64,000 nucleotides of DNA, from positions 434,001 to 498,000 of the forward strand of contig NZ_CP011132.1 in the NCBI RefSeq assembly GCF_000981805.1, written 5' to 3'. The notes under the pieces were generated by a model, which did not search any database, was not told the DNA's origin, and saw only the letters and a program-made list of their open reading frames with translations. Below, in pieces: positions 42,741 through 52,627 of the stretch (its first letter is position 1; the number at the start of each line of letters is the position of its first letter). The DNA comes from Citrobacter amalonaticus Y19 (GTDB taxonomy: Bacteria; Pseudomonadota; Gammaproteobacteria; Enterobacterales; Enterobacteriaceae). The position numbers and the translations under genes are program-made.

Positions 42741-44615
42741 ATGAAAGGACAAGAAACTCGTGGGTTTCAGTCAGAGGTAAAACAGCTTCTGCATCTGATG
42801 ATCCATTCTCTGTATTCCAATAAAGAAATCTTCCTGCGTGAGCTTATCTCTAACGCCTCTGATGCGGCAGACAAGCTGCGTTTTCGCGCGCTGTCGAACC
42901 CGGACCTGTATGAAGGTGACGGTGAACTGCGTGTGCGTGTCTCCTTCGATAAAGATAAGCGTACGTTGACCATTGCCGATAACGGCGTGGGGATGAACCG
43001 TGATGACGTTATCGATCACCTGGGGACCATTGCGAAGTCCGGGACCAAATCTTTCCTCGAGTCTATGGGCTCCGATCAGGCGAAAGACAGCCAGTTGATC
43101 GGTCAGTTTGGGGTGGGTTTCTATTCCGCGTTTATCGTGGCGGATAAAGTGACCGTCCGCACCCGTGCCGCAGGTGACAAGCCGGAGAACGGCGTGTTCT
43201 GGGAGTCGGCGGGCGAAGGTGAATACACCGTTGGCGATATCACCAAAGACGATCGCGGAACGGAAATCACGCTGCATTTGCGTGAAGGGGAAGACGAGTT
43301 CCTCGATGACTGGCGCGTACGCTCCATCATCAGCAAATATTCCGACCATATCGCGCTGCCGGTTGAGATTGAAAAACAGGAAGAGAAAGACGGCGAAACT
43401 GTCGTTTCCTGGGAGAAAATCAACAAAGCGCAGGCGCTGTGGACCCGTAACAAGTCAGAAATCAAAGACGACGAGTACAACGAGTTTTACAAGCATATCG
43501 CGCACGATTTTACCGATCCACTGACCTGGAGCCACAACCGCGTGGAAGGGAAGCAGGAGTACACCAGCCTGCTGTATATCCCGTCTCAGGCGCCGTGGGA
43601 TATGTGGAACCGCGATCACAAGCACGGTCTGAAGCTGTATGTTCAGCGCGTCTTTATCATGGACGACGCCGAGCAGTTTATGCCGAACTACCTGCGCTTT
43701 GTGCGGGGGCTGATTGACTCCAACGATCTGCCGCTGAACGTTTCCCGTGAAATTCTGCAGGACAGCACGGTAACCCGCAACCTGCGTAGCGCATTGACCA
43801 AACGTGTTCTGCAGATGCTGGAAAAACTGGCGAAAGACGATGCGGAAAAATACCAGACGTTCTGGCAGCAGTTCGGTCTGGTGATGAAAGAAGGGCCGGC
43901 GGAAGATCATGCTAACCAGGAAACCATCGCCAAACTGATGCGTTTCGCGTCGACGCATACCGACTCTTCTGCGCAGACGGTCTCTCTGGAAGACTACGTC
44001 TCCCGCATGAAAGAAGGGCAGGAGAAGATTTACTACATCACGGCAGACAGCTACGCGGCGGCGAAGAGCAGCCCGCATCTGGAACTGCTGCGTAAGAAAG
44101 GCATCGAAGTGCTGCTGCTCTCTGACCGCATCGATGAGTGGATGATGAACTACCTGACCGAGTTTGACGGTAAGGCGTTCCAGTCCGTCGCCAAAGCGGA
44201 CGAGTCTATCGACAAGCTGGCCGATGAAGTTGATGAAAGCGCGAAAGAAGCGGAAAAAGCGCTGACACCGTTCGTTGAGCGCGTGAAAAACCTGCTGGGC
44301 GACCGGGTGAAAGACGTGCGTCTGACGCACCGTCTGACCGATACGCCGGCGATTGTCACCACCGACGCGGACGAAATGAGCACGCAGATGGCGAAACTGT
44401 TTGCGGCGGCGGGTCAGAACGTGCCGGAAGTGAAATACATCTTTGAACTCAACCCGGACCACGTGCTGGTGAAACGCACCGCGGAGACTGAGGACGACGC
44501 GAAGTTCAACGAGTGGGTTGAACTGCTGCTGGATCAAGCGCTGTTTGCTGAACGCGGTACGCTGGAAGATCCAAACCAGTTCATTCGTCGTATGAACCAG
44601 TTGCTGGTTTCCTGA
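42741..44615 (+). CDS. htpG: HtpG, Hsp90-family chaperone
   Basis: Dimeric cytosolic ATP-dependent chaperone that remodels client proteins with DnaK. The 624-residue length is standard. The N-terminal GHKL ATPase domain has FLRELISNASDAADKLR, DNGVGM and GQFGVGFYSAF; a charged middle domain and a C-terminal dimerisation domain follow. A consensus sigma-32 promoter lies upstream and an unusual REP array downstream. Confidence 0.98.
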   Translation: MKGQETRGFQSEVKQLLHLMIHSLYSNKEIFLRELISNASDAADKLRFRALSNPDLYEGDGELRVRVSFDKDKRTLTIADNGVGMNRDDVIDHLGTIAKSGTKSFLESMGSDQAKDSQLIGQFGVGFYSAFIVADKVTVRTRAAGDKPENGVFWESAGEGEYTVGDITKDDRGTEITLHLREGEDEFLDDWRVRSIISKYSDHIALPVEIEKQEEKDGETVVSWEKINKAQALWTRNKSEIKDDEYNEFYKHIAHDFTDPLTWSHNRVEGKQEYTSLLYIPSQAPWDMWNRDHKHGLKLYVQRVFIMDDAEQFMPNYLRFVRGLIDSNDLPLNVSREILQDSTVTRNLRSALTKRVLQMLEKLAKDDAEKYQTFWQQFGLVMKEGPAEDHANQETIAKLMRFASTHTDSSAQTVSLEDYVSRMKEGQEKIYYITADSYAAAKSSPHLELLRKKGIEVLLLSDRIDEWMMNYLTEFDGKAFQSVAKADESIDKLADEVDESAKEAEKALTPFVERVKNLLGDRVKDVRLTHRLTDTPAIVTTDADEMSTQMAKLFAAAGQNVPEVKYIFELNPDHVLVKRTAETEDDAKFNEWVELLLDQALFAERGTLEDPNQFIRRMNQLLVS

Positions 44616-44625
44616 TAACGGCTTT

Positions 44626-44869
44626 GTCATGCCGGATGGCGCTGACGCTTATCCGGCCTTCGGTTAAATCTGCTTTTGTAATGCCGGATGGCGCTGACGC
44701 TTATCCGGCCTACGGTTAAATCTGCTTTTGTCATGCCGGATGGCGCTGACGCTTATCCGGCTTACGGTTAAATCTGCTTTTGTTATGCCGGATGGCGCTG
44801 ACGCTTATCCGGCCTTCGGTTAAATCTGTTTTTTGTAGGCCGGATAAGGTGCTTGCACCGCCATCCGGC
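44626..44869. repeat. Tandem REP array between htpG and adk
   Basis: Four near-identical 52-base units in the same orientation carry GCCGGATGGC at 44631, 44683, 44735 and 44787. Each unit is a REP palindrome plus the spacer CGGTTAAATCTG. They differ by only one to three bases. A fifth, inverted REP (about 44837-44869) closes the array. The even period and near identity indicate recent amplification. Confidence 0.92.
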
Positions 44870-44877
44870 TTTTTTTT
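44839..44877 (+). terminator. Terminator formed by the last REP unit
   Basis: The inverted final REP (GCCGGATAAGGTGC / GCACCGCCATCCGGC) forms a long stem followed by eight Ts. It can act as the htpG transcription terminator. Confidence 0.75.
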
Positions 44878-44922
44878 CGCGCCTCTTCCCCTCATTAACC
44901 GTTTCAGCCTTACCCCGCTTCC

Positions 44923-44951
44923 TTGAGACAAATGCGTGATGGTGGTATCGT
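44923..44951 (+). promoter_or_regulatory. Probable sigma-70 promoter of adk
   Basis: TTGAGA and TATCGT are separated by 17 bases, 46 bases before the adk start codon. No other gene between 44878 and 44997. Confidence 0.5.
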
Positions 44952-44997
44952 TTAGCGCTTTTTAAAAATATCGACAACCTTTAAGGGGATTTTCGTA

Positions 44998-45642
44998 ATG
45001 CGTATCATTCTGCTTGGCGCTCCGGGCGCGGGTAAAGGAACTCAGGCTCAGTTCATCATGGAGAAGTATGGTATTCCGCAAATCTCCACCGGTGATATGC
45101 TGCGTGCCGCCGTGAAATCTGGCTCCGAGCTGGGCAAACAAGCGAAAGACATCATGGACGCCGGCAAGCTGGTGACGGATGAGCTGGTGATCGCGCTGGT
45201 AAAAGAGCGTATCGCGCAGGAAGATTGCCGTAACGGTTTTCTGTTAGATGGTTTCCCACGCACGATTCCGCAGGCTGATGCCATGAAAGACGCGGGTATT
45301 GTGGTGGATTATGTTCTCGAATTCGCCGTACCGGATGAGCTGATCGTTGATCGTATCGTCGGTCGTCGCGTACACGCTGCTTCTGGCCGTGTTTACCACA
45401 TCAAATTCAATCCGCCGAAAGTGGAAGGGAAAGACGATGTGACCGGCGAAGAGTTGACCACCCGTAAAGATGACCAGGAAGAGACCGTGCGTAAACGTCT
45501 GGTGGAATACCATCAGATGACGGCACCGCTGATTGGTTACTACCAGAAAGAAGCGGCTGCGGGCAACACCCAATACGCGAAAGTTGACGGGACTCAGGCC
45601 GTCGCTGAAGTGCGTGCTGCTCTGGAAAAAATCCTCGGTTAA
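44998..45642 (+). CDS. adk: Adk, adenylate kinase
   Basis: Essential enzyme interconverting ATP + AMP and 2 ADP. The 214-residue long-form kinase has the P-loop GAPGAGKGTQ (about 7-16), the NMP-binding segment STGDMLRAAVKSG, DGFPRT (about 84-89), and the LID domain with GRRVHAASGRVYHIKFNPPKVEGKDDVTGEEL. The LID carries no zinc cysteines, as in other gamma-proteobacteria. Confidence 0.98.
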   Translation: MRIILLGAPGAGKGTQAQFIMEKYGIPQISTGDMLRAAVKSGSELGKQAKDIMDAGKLVTDELVIALVKERIAQEDCRNGFLLDGFPRTIPQADAMKDAGIVVDYVLEFAVPDELIVDRIVGRRVHAASGRVYHIKFNPPKVEGKDDVTGEELTTRKDDQEETVRKRLVEYHQMTAPLIGYYQKEAAAGNTQYAKVDGTQAVAEVRAALEKILG

Positions 45643-45666
45643 GTTTTCCGCGTAGTGAACCTCTTT

Positions 45667-45771
45667 ATCAGGCCTGCCATTATCTTGTAGGCCTGATAAG
45701 CGCAGCGCCATCAGGCAATCGGTGCCGGATAGCGGCGCTCGGCCTCCCGGCATCGTTAGCGCCATCAGGCA
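45667..45771. repeat. REP/BIME elements between adk and hemH
   Basis: At least three REP-type units lie here (CAGGCCTGCC..., GTAGGCCTGATAAGCGCAGCGCCATCAGGC, and a diverged copy ending GCGCCATCAGGC). They fill most of the 218-base gap; the hemH promoter must lie in the remaining part. Confidence 0.8.
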
Positions 45772-45860
45772 AATTCTCGTTTTACCTCTCACAGCAATTA
45801 GTTCTTCTTACTCGCTTTTCCGCTACAATTATCAACAATTTGAATCGATAAGAGGCGGTA

Positions 45861-46823
45861 ATGCGTCAGACGAAAACCGGTATCCTGCTGGCAAATCTTG
45901 GGACCCCCGATGCCCCCACTCCGGTGGCGGTAACACGTTATCTCCGGCAATTCTTAAGCGATAAACGCGTCGTCGATACGCCTCGTGTGCTGTGGTGGCC
46001 GCTGCTGCGCGGCGTGATTTTGCCGCTGCGCGCCCCGCGTGTAGCAAAGCTTTATCAGTCTGTCTGGATGGAAGGCGGCTCGCCGCTGATGGTTTACAGC
46101 CGTCAACAGCAACAGGCGCTTGCCGCGCGCTTACCGGACACGCCGGTGGCCTTGGGTATGAGCTACGGCTCGCCATCGCTGGAAAGCGCAGTGGACGAGC
46201 TGCTGGCGAACCACGTTGATCACATCGTCGTGCTGCCGCTGTACCCGCAATATTCCTGCTCAACCGCGGCTGCCGTCTGGGATGAACTGGCGCGTATTCT
46301 GGAACGCAAACGCCGTATTCCAGGTATATCGTTTATTCGCGATTATGCCGATGACAGCGCCTATATCGACGCGCTGGCGAACAGTGCGCGAGCCTCGTTT
46401 GCTGAACATGGCGAACCGGATTTGCTGCTGCTGTCGTATCACGGTATCCCCCAGCGTTTTGCGGATGAAGGCGACGATTATCCGCAGCGCTGTCGCGACA
46501 CCACCCGTGAACTGGTCTCTGCGCTCGGTCTGCCGCCGGAAAAGGTGATGATGACCTTCCAGTCGCGCTTTGGTCGTGAACCGTGGCTGACGCCGTACAC
46601 CGACGAAACGCTGAAGATGTTAGGTGAGAAGGGGACGAGTCATGTTCAGGTGATGTGCCCGGGCTTCGCGGCAGATTGCCTGGAGACACTGGAAGAAATT
46701 GCGGTGCAGAATAAAGAAGTCTTCCTCGAAGCGGGTGGCAAAAAGTACGAATATATTCCGGCGCTGAATGCCACACCGGAACATATTGATATGATGCTGA
46801 AACTGACGGCTGCGTATAGCTAA
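45861..46823 (+). CDS. hemH: HemH, ferrochelatase
   Basis: Inserts ferrous iron into protoporphyrin IX, the last step of heme synthesis, at the cytoplasmic face of the membrane. The 320-residue enzyme begins MRQTKTGILLANLGTPDAPTP. The catalytic histidine is in LLLLSYHGIPQRFADEGDDY (about 194-200) and the conserved glutamate in the C-terminal CPGFAADCLETLEEI block. It is convergent with aes. Confidence 0.97.
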   Translation: MRQTKTGILLANLGTPDAPTPVAVTRYLRQFLSDKRVVDTPRVLWWPLLRGVILPLRAPRVAKLYQSVWMEGGSPLMVYSRQQQQALAARLPDTPVALGMSYGSPSLESAVDELLANHVDHIVVLPLYPQYSCSTAAAVWDELARILERKRRIPGISFIRDYADDSAYIDALANSARASFAEHGEPDLLLLSYHGIPQRFADEGDDYPQRCRDTTRELVSALGLPPEKVMMTFQSRFGREPWLTPYTDETLKMLGEKGTSHVQVMCPGFAADCLETLEEIAVQNKEVFLEAGGKKYEYIPALNATPEHIDMMLKLTAAYS

Positions 46824-47795
46824 CTAACGCAGCGCGTTTATCTGCTGGGTAAAGAAACGTGCGCCATCGCGTAATGCGTCATCGGCGGATTTCATCATGC
46901 GCGAGTAGTGCAGAAAGGCGTGCAGCGTGCCGGGATACATTTTGTATTCGCAGGGCTGCTGGTGCGCCGCCAGCGTCTGGAAGAGCAGACGACTGTCGTC
47001 GATCAGCGGGTCAAACTCCGCACCGGCGATAAAGCAGGGCGGCACCTCGTGCGTCAGGTCGTTGTTGAACAGGCAATAGTACGGCGATTCGCGATCGTCG
47101 ACATTACGCAGATACGCCTTTTCATACATCTCCAAATCCTGGCGGCTGAGACCATCCCAGTCGCCGCCCATCAGCCGACGACTTACCGAGTCCTGTAGGC
47201 CATACAGGCCGTACCACAACAGCACCCCAGCCACGTTTCCGCAGGAAATGCGTTTATCGCGCAGCCACAGCGCGCTGGCGAGCGCCAGCATCGCGCCTGC
47301 GGAATCACCAGCAAAGCCAATTCGCGTCATATTCAACTGATAGTCGTCTGCCTGCTGATGAAAAAACTGACAGGCGGCAACGGTCTCCTCAATGGCTTGC
47401 GGAAAACGTGCTTCAGGCGAGAGCGAATAGTCGACGCCAATGACCGTGCATTGGGTATAGCTTGCCAACAGGCGCATGATGCGGTCATGGGTATCCAGAT
47501 TGCCGAGAATAAAACCGCCACCGTGCAGATAGAACAGGGTTGCCTGACTGTCTGCCGCTGGGCTGTACAGGCGTGTTGTTACCTCTCCCCAGCGCGTGGG
47601 GATGGCATATTCATGCGTTGGCATCTGCGGTGCGTTCGCATTCCAGAAGCGGCGCTCAAGAATGTAGTGTTGGCGCATGGCCGCCACGTCATCGGCGGGC
47701 GGCCAGGGCGGCAGATCGTCCTGTCGGACATTCAGCACCGCTTTCATCTCGTCTGAAATGCGCGCCAGTACGGGAAGTTTGTTTTCCGGTTTCAT
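46824..47795 (-). CDS. aes: Aes, acetyl esterase
   Basis: Alpha/beta hydrolase of the hormone-sensitive lipase group that hydrolyses short-chain esters; in E. coli it also inhibits MalT. The 323-residue protein has the oxyanion motif HGGGFILGN (about 92), nucleophile motif GDSAGAM (about 164), an aspartate in GAEFDPLIDD and the histidine in GTLHAFLHY. ATG 47795 (MKPENKLPVLARISDEM) follows AAGGAGCGT and fits the family. Its stop abuts the hemH stop. Confidence 0.94.
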   Translation of the reverse strand: MKPENKLPVLARISDEMKAVLNVRQDDLPPWPPADDVAAMRQHYILERRFWNANAPQMPTHEYAIPTRWGEVTTRLYSPAADSQATLFYLHGGGFILGNLDTHDRIMRLLASYTQCTVIGVDYSLSPEARFPQAIEETVAACQFFHQQADDYQLNMTRIGFAGDSAGAMLALASALWLRDKRISCGNVAGVLLWYGLYGLQDSVSRRLMGGDWDGLSRQDLEMYEKAYLRNVDDRESPYYCLFNNDLTHEVPPCFIAGAEFDPLIDDSRLLFQTLAAHQQPCEYKMYPGTLHAFLHYSRMMKSADDALRDGARFFTQQINALR

Positions 47796-47935
47796 AAAAC
47801 GCTCCTTGTGAAATCGGCCCATTGTAAAAATTTCCGCCGTGGAAACTGCGATCCGTTCGTCCGATATTGAAACTCTGTTGTCGTAGGGGAATGTGCTACC
47901 ATGCATCGCTCCGTTAGCCACCCGTAAAAACAGTC

Positions 47936-49240
47936 ATGAAATTTCCCGGTAAACGCAAATCCAAACACTATTTTCCCGTCAACGCACGCGATCCGCTGCT
48001 GCAACAAATCCAGACTGAAAACGAAACCAGCGCCGCATGGGTGGTGGGAATTGATCAGACGCTGGTGGATATTGAAGCGAAAGTGGATGATACGTTTGTG
48101 CAACGTTATGGGCTGAGCGCCGGGCATTCGCTGGTGATTGAGGATGACGTAGCCGAAGCGCTGTATCGGGAACTGGTGCGTGACAATTTGATCACCCATC
48201 AGTTTGCCGGTGGAACCATCGGTAACACCATGCACAATTACTCCGTGCTGGCCGATGACCGTTCGGTGTTGCTGGGCGTGATGTGCAGTAACATTGAAAT
48301 TGGCAGTTATGCCTACCGCTATTTGTGCAACACCTCCAGTCGAACTGACCTCAACTATCTGCAGGGCGTTGACGGGCCGATTGGCCGCTGCTTTACCCTG
48401 ATTGGTGAGTCCGGCGAACGTACCTTCGCCATCAGCCCCGGGCACATGAACCAGCTACGCGCAGGAAGCATTCCTGAATCGGTGATTGCCGGGGCGTCAG
48501 CGCTGGTGCTGACCTCCTATCTGGTGCGCTGTAAGCCGGGAGAGCCAATGCCGGAAGCCACCATGAAGGCCATTGAGTATGCCAAAAAACACAATGTGCC
48601 AGTCGTGCTGACGCTCGGAACCAAATTTGTTATCGCCGATAACCCGCAGTGGTGGCAGGATTTCCTGAAAGAGAACGTCTCAATTCTGGCGATGAATGAA
48701 GAAGAGGCCGAAGCGTTGACCGGTGAAAACGATCCGCTGCTGGCGTCTGACAAAGCGCTGGACTGGGTTGATCTGGTCTTGTGTACTGCCGGACCAGTAG
48801 GGCTGTACATGGCGGGTTTTACCGAAGAAGAAGCCAAACGCAAAACTCAGCATCCGCTACTGCCGGGGGCGATTGCCGAATTCAATCAGTATGAATTTAG
48901 CCGCGCGATGCGTCATAAAGATTGTCGTAATCCGCTGCGCGTCTATTCGCATATCGCTCCATATATGGGGGGACCGGAAAAGATCATGAACACCAATGGT
49001 GCAGGTGACGGCGCGCTGGCGGCGCTGCTGCATGATATTACCGCCAACAGCTACCACCGTTCGAATGTACCGAATTCCAGCAAGCATAAGTTCACCTGGC
49101 TGACCTATTCGTCATTAGCCCAGGTGTGCAAATATGCCAATCGCGTGAGTTATCAGGTGCTGAACCAGCACTCCCCGCGTCTGACGCGTGGACTGCCGGA
49201 GCGTGAGGATAGCCTCGAAGAGTCGTACTGGGATCGTTAA
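47936..49240 (+). CDS. gsk: Gsk, inosine-guanosine kinase
   Basis: PfkB/ribokinase-family enzyme that phosphorylates inosine and guanosine in purine salvage. The 434-residue protein has the family C-terminal signature NTNGAGDGALAALLHDI (about 352-368, with the catalytic aspartate in GAGD) and the N-terminal region WVVGIDQTLVDIEAKVDD. It is divergent from aes and followed by a REP element. Confidence 0.96.
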   Translation: MKFPGKRKSKHYFPVNARDPLLQQIQTENETSAAWVVGIDQTLVDIEAKVDDTFVQRYGLSAGHSLVIEDDVAEALYRELVRDNLITHQFAGGTIGNTMHNYSVLADDRSVLLGVMCSNIEIGSYAYRYLCNTSSRTDLNYLQGVDGPIGRCFTLIGESGERTFAISPGHMNQLRAGSIPESVIAGASALVLTSYLVRCKPGEPMPEATMKAIEYAKKHNVPVVLTLGTKFVIADNPQWWQDFLKENVSILAMNEEEAEALTGENDPLLASDKALDWVDLVLCTAGPVGLYMAGFTEEEAKRKTQHPLLPGAIAEFNQYEFSRAMRHKDCRNPLRVYSHIAPYMGGPEKIMNTNGAGDGALAALLHDITANSYHRSNVPNSSKHKFTWLTYSSLAQVCKYANRVSYQVLNQHSPRLTRGLPEREDSLEESYWDR

Positions 49241-49247
49241 GTCATTA

Positions 49248-49320
49248 TGCCGGATGGCGGCGTACCGTTACCATTATCTGTGTAATCACGTAGGCCTGAT
49301 AAGCGAAGTGCCATCAGGCA
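49248..49320. repeat. REP elements between gsk and ybaL
   Basis: A half REP (TGCCGGATGGCGGCG) and a full unit (GTAGGCCTGATAAGCGAAGTGCCATCAGGC) lie between the convergent genes. Confidence 0.8.
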
Positions 49321-49341
49321 AACGAGCCTATGCAACGACGG

Positions 49342-51018
49342 TCACCCCGTCACCACTTCGCCTGCAGGCGGCGTTTCCAGCAGTTCCAGCATGGTACGGG
49401 CGATTTCGCGCTCGCCCATCACTACCTGGTTGGCACCGCGTTCGGTAATGTACTCCACCTCATCGTCATAATGCGCACGGGCGATAATCTCAATATTCGG
49501 GCACTTCTCGCGGGCAGAGGCCACAATTTCGCCAGCCTCATAGCCGTTCGGGATGGTGAGGATCAGCCAGCGGGCGCAATCCAGGTGCGCCAGAGTCATG
49601 ATCTCTTCATTGGCCGCATTCCCCAGCACCGCGCGGATCCCGCGTTCGCGCAGCTCATCCACGCGCGTGCGTGACGTTTCGATAACCACTAACGGCATAC
49701 CTGCCGCCATCAGTTTTTCGCCGAGAAGGCTGCCGACGCGGCCAAAGCCGACCAGCAGCGCATGGTTACAGATATCCACCGGAATTTGCTTCTCTTCCTC
49801 GATGGCCTCTTCCAGCGTCTGCTCTTCCAGCGTCTCGGTTTTTGCCAGATATTTTTCCAGCAGAGCAAACAGCACCGGGTTGAGCATAATTGACAGAATC
49901 GCACCCGCCAGCACCAGATTTTGCCCTTCCTGCGGCAGCAGGTTCAGCGCCATCCCCAGACCCGCGAGAATAAAGGCGAACTCACCAATCTGCGCCAGAC
50001 TGGCGGCGATGGTCAGCGCGGTACGCGGCGAGTGGCCAAACAGACGCACCAGGAAGAAGGCAGCGACAGACTTACCAAAGATAATGATGGCAAGCGTTGC
50101 CAGCACGGCCAGCGGCTGCTGGATCAGAATCAGCGGATCAAACAGCATGCCGACGGAGACAAAGAACAGGACGGCAAACGCGTCGCGTAGCGGCAGGGTA
50201 TCGTGGGCCGCACGGTGGCTCAGTTCCGATTCATTCAGTACCATTCCGGCAAAGAAGGCGCCCAGCGCGAAAGAGACGTCGAACAGTTCCACCGCACCGA
50301 AGGCGATACCTAATGCCAGTGCCAGCACGGAAAGGGTAAACAGTTCGCGGGAGCCGGTTGCCGCACTGCGGGCCATAATCCATGGCACCAGACGGCGACC
50401 CACCAGCATCATAATGGCGATAAAGGCGACAACTTTACCAATGGTAATGCCCATGTCGACCGCCAGTGAGGCGAAACCGACGTTGCCTTTTTCCACCATT
50501 CCGGCCACGGCGGGCAGCAGTACCAGCGTCAGCACCATCACCAGATCTTCAACAATCAGCCAGCCGATGGCAATCTGCCCTCGCTGACTGTCGACCAGTT
50601 GTCGTTCTTCAAGCGCACGCAGTAGCACCACGGTACTGGCGGTTGAAAGACATAAACCAAAGACGATGCCGGTCATCAGTGACCAGCCCATCATGGCGGA
50701 AAGTGCCATACCCAACAGCGTCGCCACAGCTATCTGAGCGATCGCGCCGGGAATGGCTATCGACTTTACCGCCATTAGATCCTTCAGCGAGAAGTGCAGT
50801 CCGACGCCGAACATCAGCAAAATAACGCCAAGCTCCGCGAGCTCTGGCGCAAGTTTCGTATCAGCCACAAAGCCAGGGGTAAAAGGTCCAGCCAGAACGC
50901 CCGCTAACAGATATCCCACCAGAGGAGAAATACGTAGTTTATTGGCAAGCATGCCGAGTATAAAAGCGAGCACAAGGCCGCCAACAATGGTGGTGATAAG
51001 CGGGGTGGCGTGATGCAT
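49342..51018 (-). CDS. ybaL: YbaL, KefB/KefC-like cation:proton antiporter
   Basis: The 558-residue inner-membrane protein of the CPA2 family has about twelve transmembrane helices (1-390), including GVILLMFGVGLHFSLKDL and the conserved IGWLIVEDLVMVLTLVLLP. A cytoplasmic TrkA-N nucleotide-binding domain follows (about 415-530: HALLVGFGRVGSLLGEKL, VLGNAANEEIMTLA). It probably exports potassium or sodium in exchange for protons; physiology is poorly known. Confidence 0.93.
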   Translation of the reverse strand: MHHATPLITTIVGGLVLAFILGMLANKLRISPLVGYLLAGVLAGPFTPGFVADTKLAPELAELGVILLMFGVGLHFSLKDLMAVKSIAIPGAIAQIAVATLLGMALSAMMGWSLMTGIVFGLCLSTASTVVLLRALEERQLVDSQRGQIAIGWLIVEDLVMVLTLVLLPAVAGMVEKGNVGFASLAVDMGITIGKVVAFIAIMMLVGRRLVPWIMARSAATGSRELFTLSVLALALGIAFGAVELFDVSFALGAFFAGMVLNESELSHRAAHDTLPLRDAFAVLFFVSVGMLFDPLILIQQPLAVLATLAIIIFGKSVAAFFLVRLFGHSPRTALTIAASLAQIGEFAFILAGLGMALNLLPQEGQNLVLAGAILSIMLNPVLFALLEKYLAKTETLEEQTLEEAIEEEKQIPVDICNHALLVGFGRVGSLLGEKLMAAGMPLVVIETSRTRVDELRERGIRAVLGNAANEEIMTLAHLDCARWLILTIPNGYEAGEIVASAREKCPNIEIIARAHYDDEVEYITERGANQVVMGEREIARTMLELLETPPAGEVVTG

Positions 51019-51200
51019 TCCGTCTCCTTTGGTAGCTGATTTCCAAAATTCCAGGTAATAGTTTATGACAATTTTGATTATTATGTTTATGAATAATTAT
51101 TGAATTTTGAAGAAAACTGCAATTTGAGGCGAAAAAGGCACGGATCGGAAAACGAATGGGCAGGAGACAGAGAAAAGGCTTATGGCTACAGGCGTAGCGT

Positions 51201-51220
51201 GCGGCTAAAGTTTAGCTTTA
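51201..51220. repeat. Hairpin between fsr and ybaL
   Basis: GCGGCTAAAG and CTTTAGCCGC form a perfect 10-bp stem with a five-base loop between the co-directional fsr and ybaL genes. There is no T-run; it may still act as a terminator or processing site after fsr. Confidence 0.55.
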
Positions 51221-51232
51221 GCCGCAGGAAAC

Positions 51233-52453
51233 TCAGGCTTTATGTCGGTTATCAGGTAAGAATATGGTCAGTATCCCAAGAAGTGGCAGGAAAGCACAGA
51301 TTTTATAGACTAATTCGATGCTAGTGTGGTCCGCAATCAGGCCTAACACTGCGGCTCCCAGGCCACCCATCCCGAAGGCAAAACCAAAAAACAGACCAGA
51401 AACCATGCCGATACGACCCGGTAGCAGCTCCTGGGCATAGACCAGAATGGCGGAAAACGCGGATGCAAGGATAAAACCAATGATCACCGTTAAAATTCCG
51501 GTCCAGTGCAGGGTGGCATAAGGCAAAATCAGCGTAAACGGCGCGACGCCGAGGATAGAGCCCCAAATCACATATTTTCTGCCAATCTTATCGCCTAAAG
51601 GCCCGCCGATTACCGTTCCTGCCGCGACCGCAAACAGGAAGGCAAAGAGGTGAAATTGCGCGTTTTGTACCGATAATCCGAATTTTTGCATCAGATAAAA
51701 GGTGTAATAGCTGCTGATACTTGCCATGTAGAAGTATTTCGAGAAAATCAGGATCAGCAGGACACTGACCGCGAGGACGACCTTATTACGCGGCAGTGGA
51801 TTGATAACCGGTGCTTTTGGTTTGCCCTTGCTCATGCGATGCTGCGCGGCGTACCAGCGGCTGATTTGCGCCAACACCACAATCGCCAGCAGGGCGGCGA
51901 GGACAAACCAGGCCACGTTGCCTTTGCCGTAAGGGGCGATGATCACCGCCGCCAATAAGGGGCCGAGGGAACTGCCGAAGTTACCGCCCACCTGGAAGAT
52001 GGACTGGGCAAGACCGTGGCGTCCGCCCGAGGCCATGCGCGCCACACGGGAGGATTCCGGATGAAATACCGAAGAGCCGGTTCCGACCAGCGCGGCGGCA
52101 AGCAGCACGGTGCCAAAACTGCCCGCCAGCGCCAACAGCACCAGACCGCTCAGCGTAAAGCACATGCCAATCGGCAACGACCATGGCATCGGGTACTTAT
52201 CGGTCCAGTAACCGACCACCGGTTGCAGTAGCGAAGAGGCCAACTGGAAGGTCAGGGTGATCATCCCTATCTGCATAAAGGTCAGTGAAAATTCGGACTG
52301 TAATAGCGGATAGATCGCCAGAATTAACGACTGGATCATATCGTTAAGCAGGTGAGAAAGGCTGATCGCGCCTAAAATGCCGAACGAAGTACGTGCTTTA
52401 GCGACTGGCGCAGACGCACCAGGTGCTGGCTGGGTTTGTTCACTCATTGCCAT
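51233..52453 (-). CDS. fsr: Fsr, MFS fosmidomycin resistance exporter
   Basis: Major facilitator protein of 406 residues with twelve predicted transmembrane segments. The MFS loop motif appears as GYWTDKYPMPW after helix 2 and GGPLGDKIGRKYVIW after helix 8. The E. coli protein confers fosmidomycin resistance when overproduced; the natural substrate is unknown. The N-terminal MAMSEQTQPAPGASAPVAKAR is variable, and the second ATG could be the start. It is divergent from ushA. Confidence 0.95.
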   Translation of the reverse strand: MAMSEQTQPAPGASAPVAKARTSFGILGAISLSHLLNDMIQSLILAIYPLLQSEFSLTFMQIGMITLTFQLASSLLQPVVGYWTDKYPMPWSLPIGMCFTLSGLVLLALAGSFGTVLLAAALVGTGSSVFHPESSRVARMASGGRHGLAQSIFQVGGNFGSSLGPLLAAVIIAPYGKGNVAWFVLAALLAIVVLAQISRWYAAQHRMSKGKPKAPVINPLPRNKVVLAVSVLLILIFSKYFYMASISSYYTFYLMQKFGLSVQNAQFHLFAFLFAVAAGTVIGGPLGDKIGRKYVIWGSILGVAPFTLILPYATLHWTGILTVIIGFILASAFSAILVYAQELLPGRIGMVSGLFFGFAFGMGGLGAAVLGLIADHTSIELVYKICAFLPLLGILTIFLPDNRHKA

Positions 52454-52627
52454 AGAAAGTCACTTCTGTCTGATTTGCGATGTAGGGGAATATCGTCATT
52501 GTGATTATTACCTGACTAACATACCTGCGGACGAGGTTTGAAGGAAGTCTCAATTCTGAAAACTTATTCGACTATTATTTCAGATAATTGTAATTTCTGC
52601 GGTTGAAATGGAGTCAGGGAGAGAAAC

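Noticed and set aside
43455..44630. A 391-codon minus-strand open frame opposite htpG
   Set aside because: Same reasons: antisense shadow of a strongly conserved gene, Arg/His/Gln-rich, no family features.
44626..44869. A CRISPR array
   Set aside because: The 52-base repeats include their spacers (no variable spacers) and carry the REP consensus; no cas genes are present.
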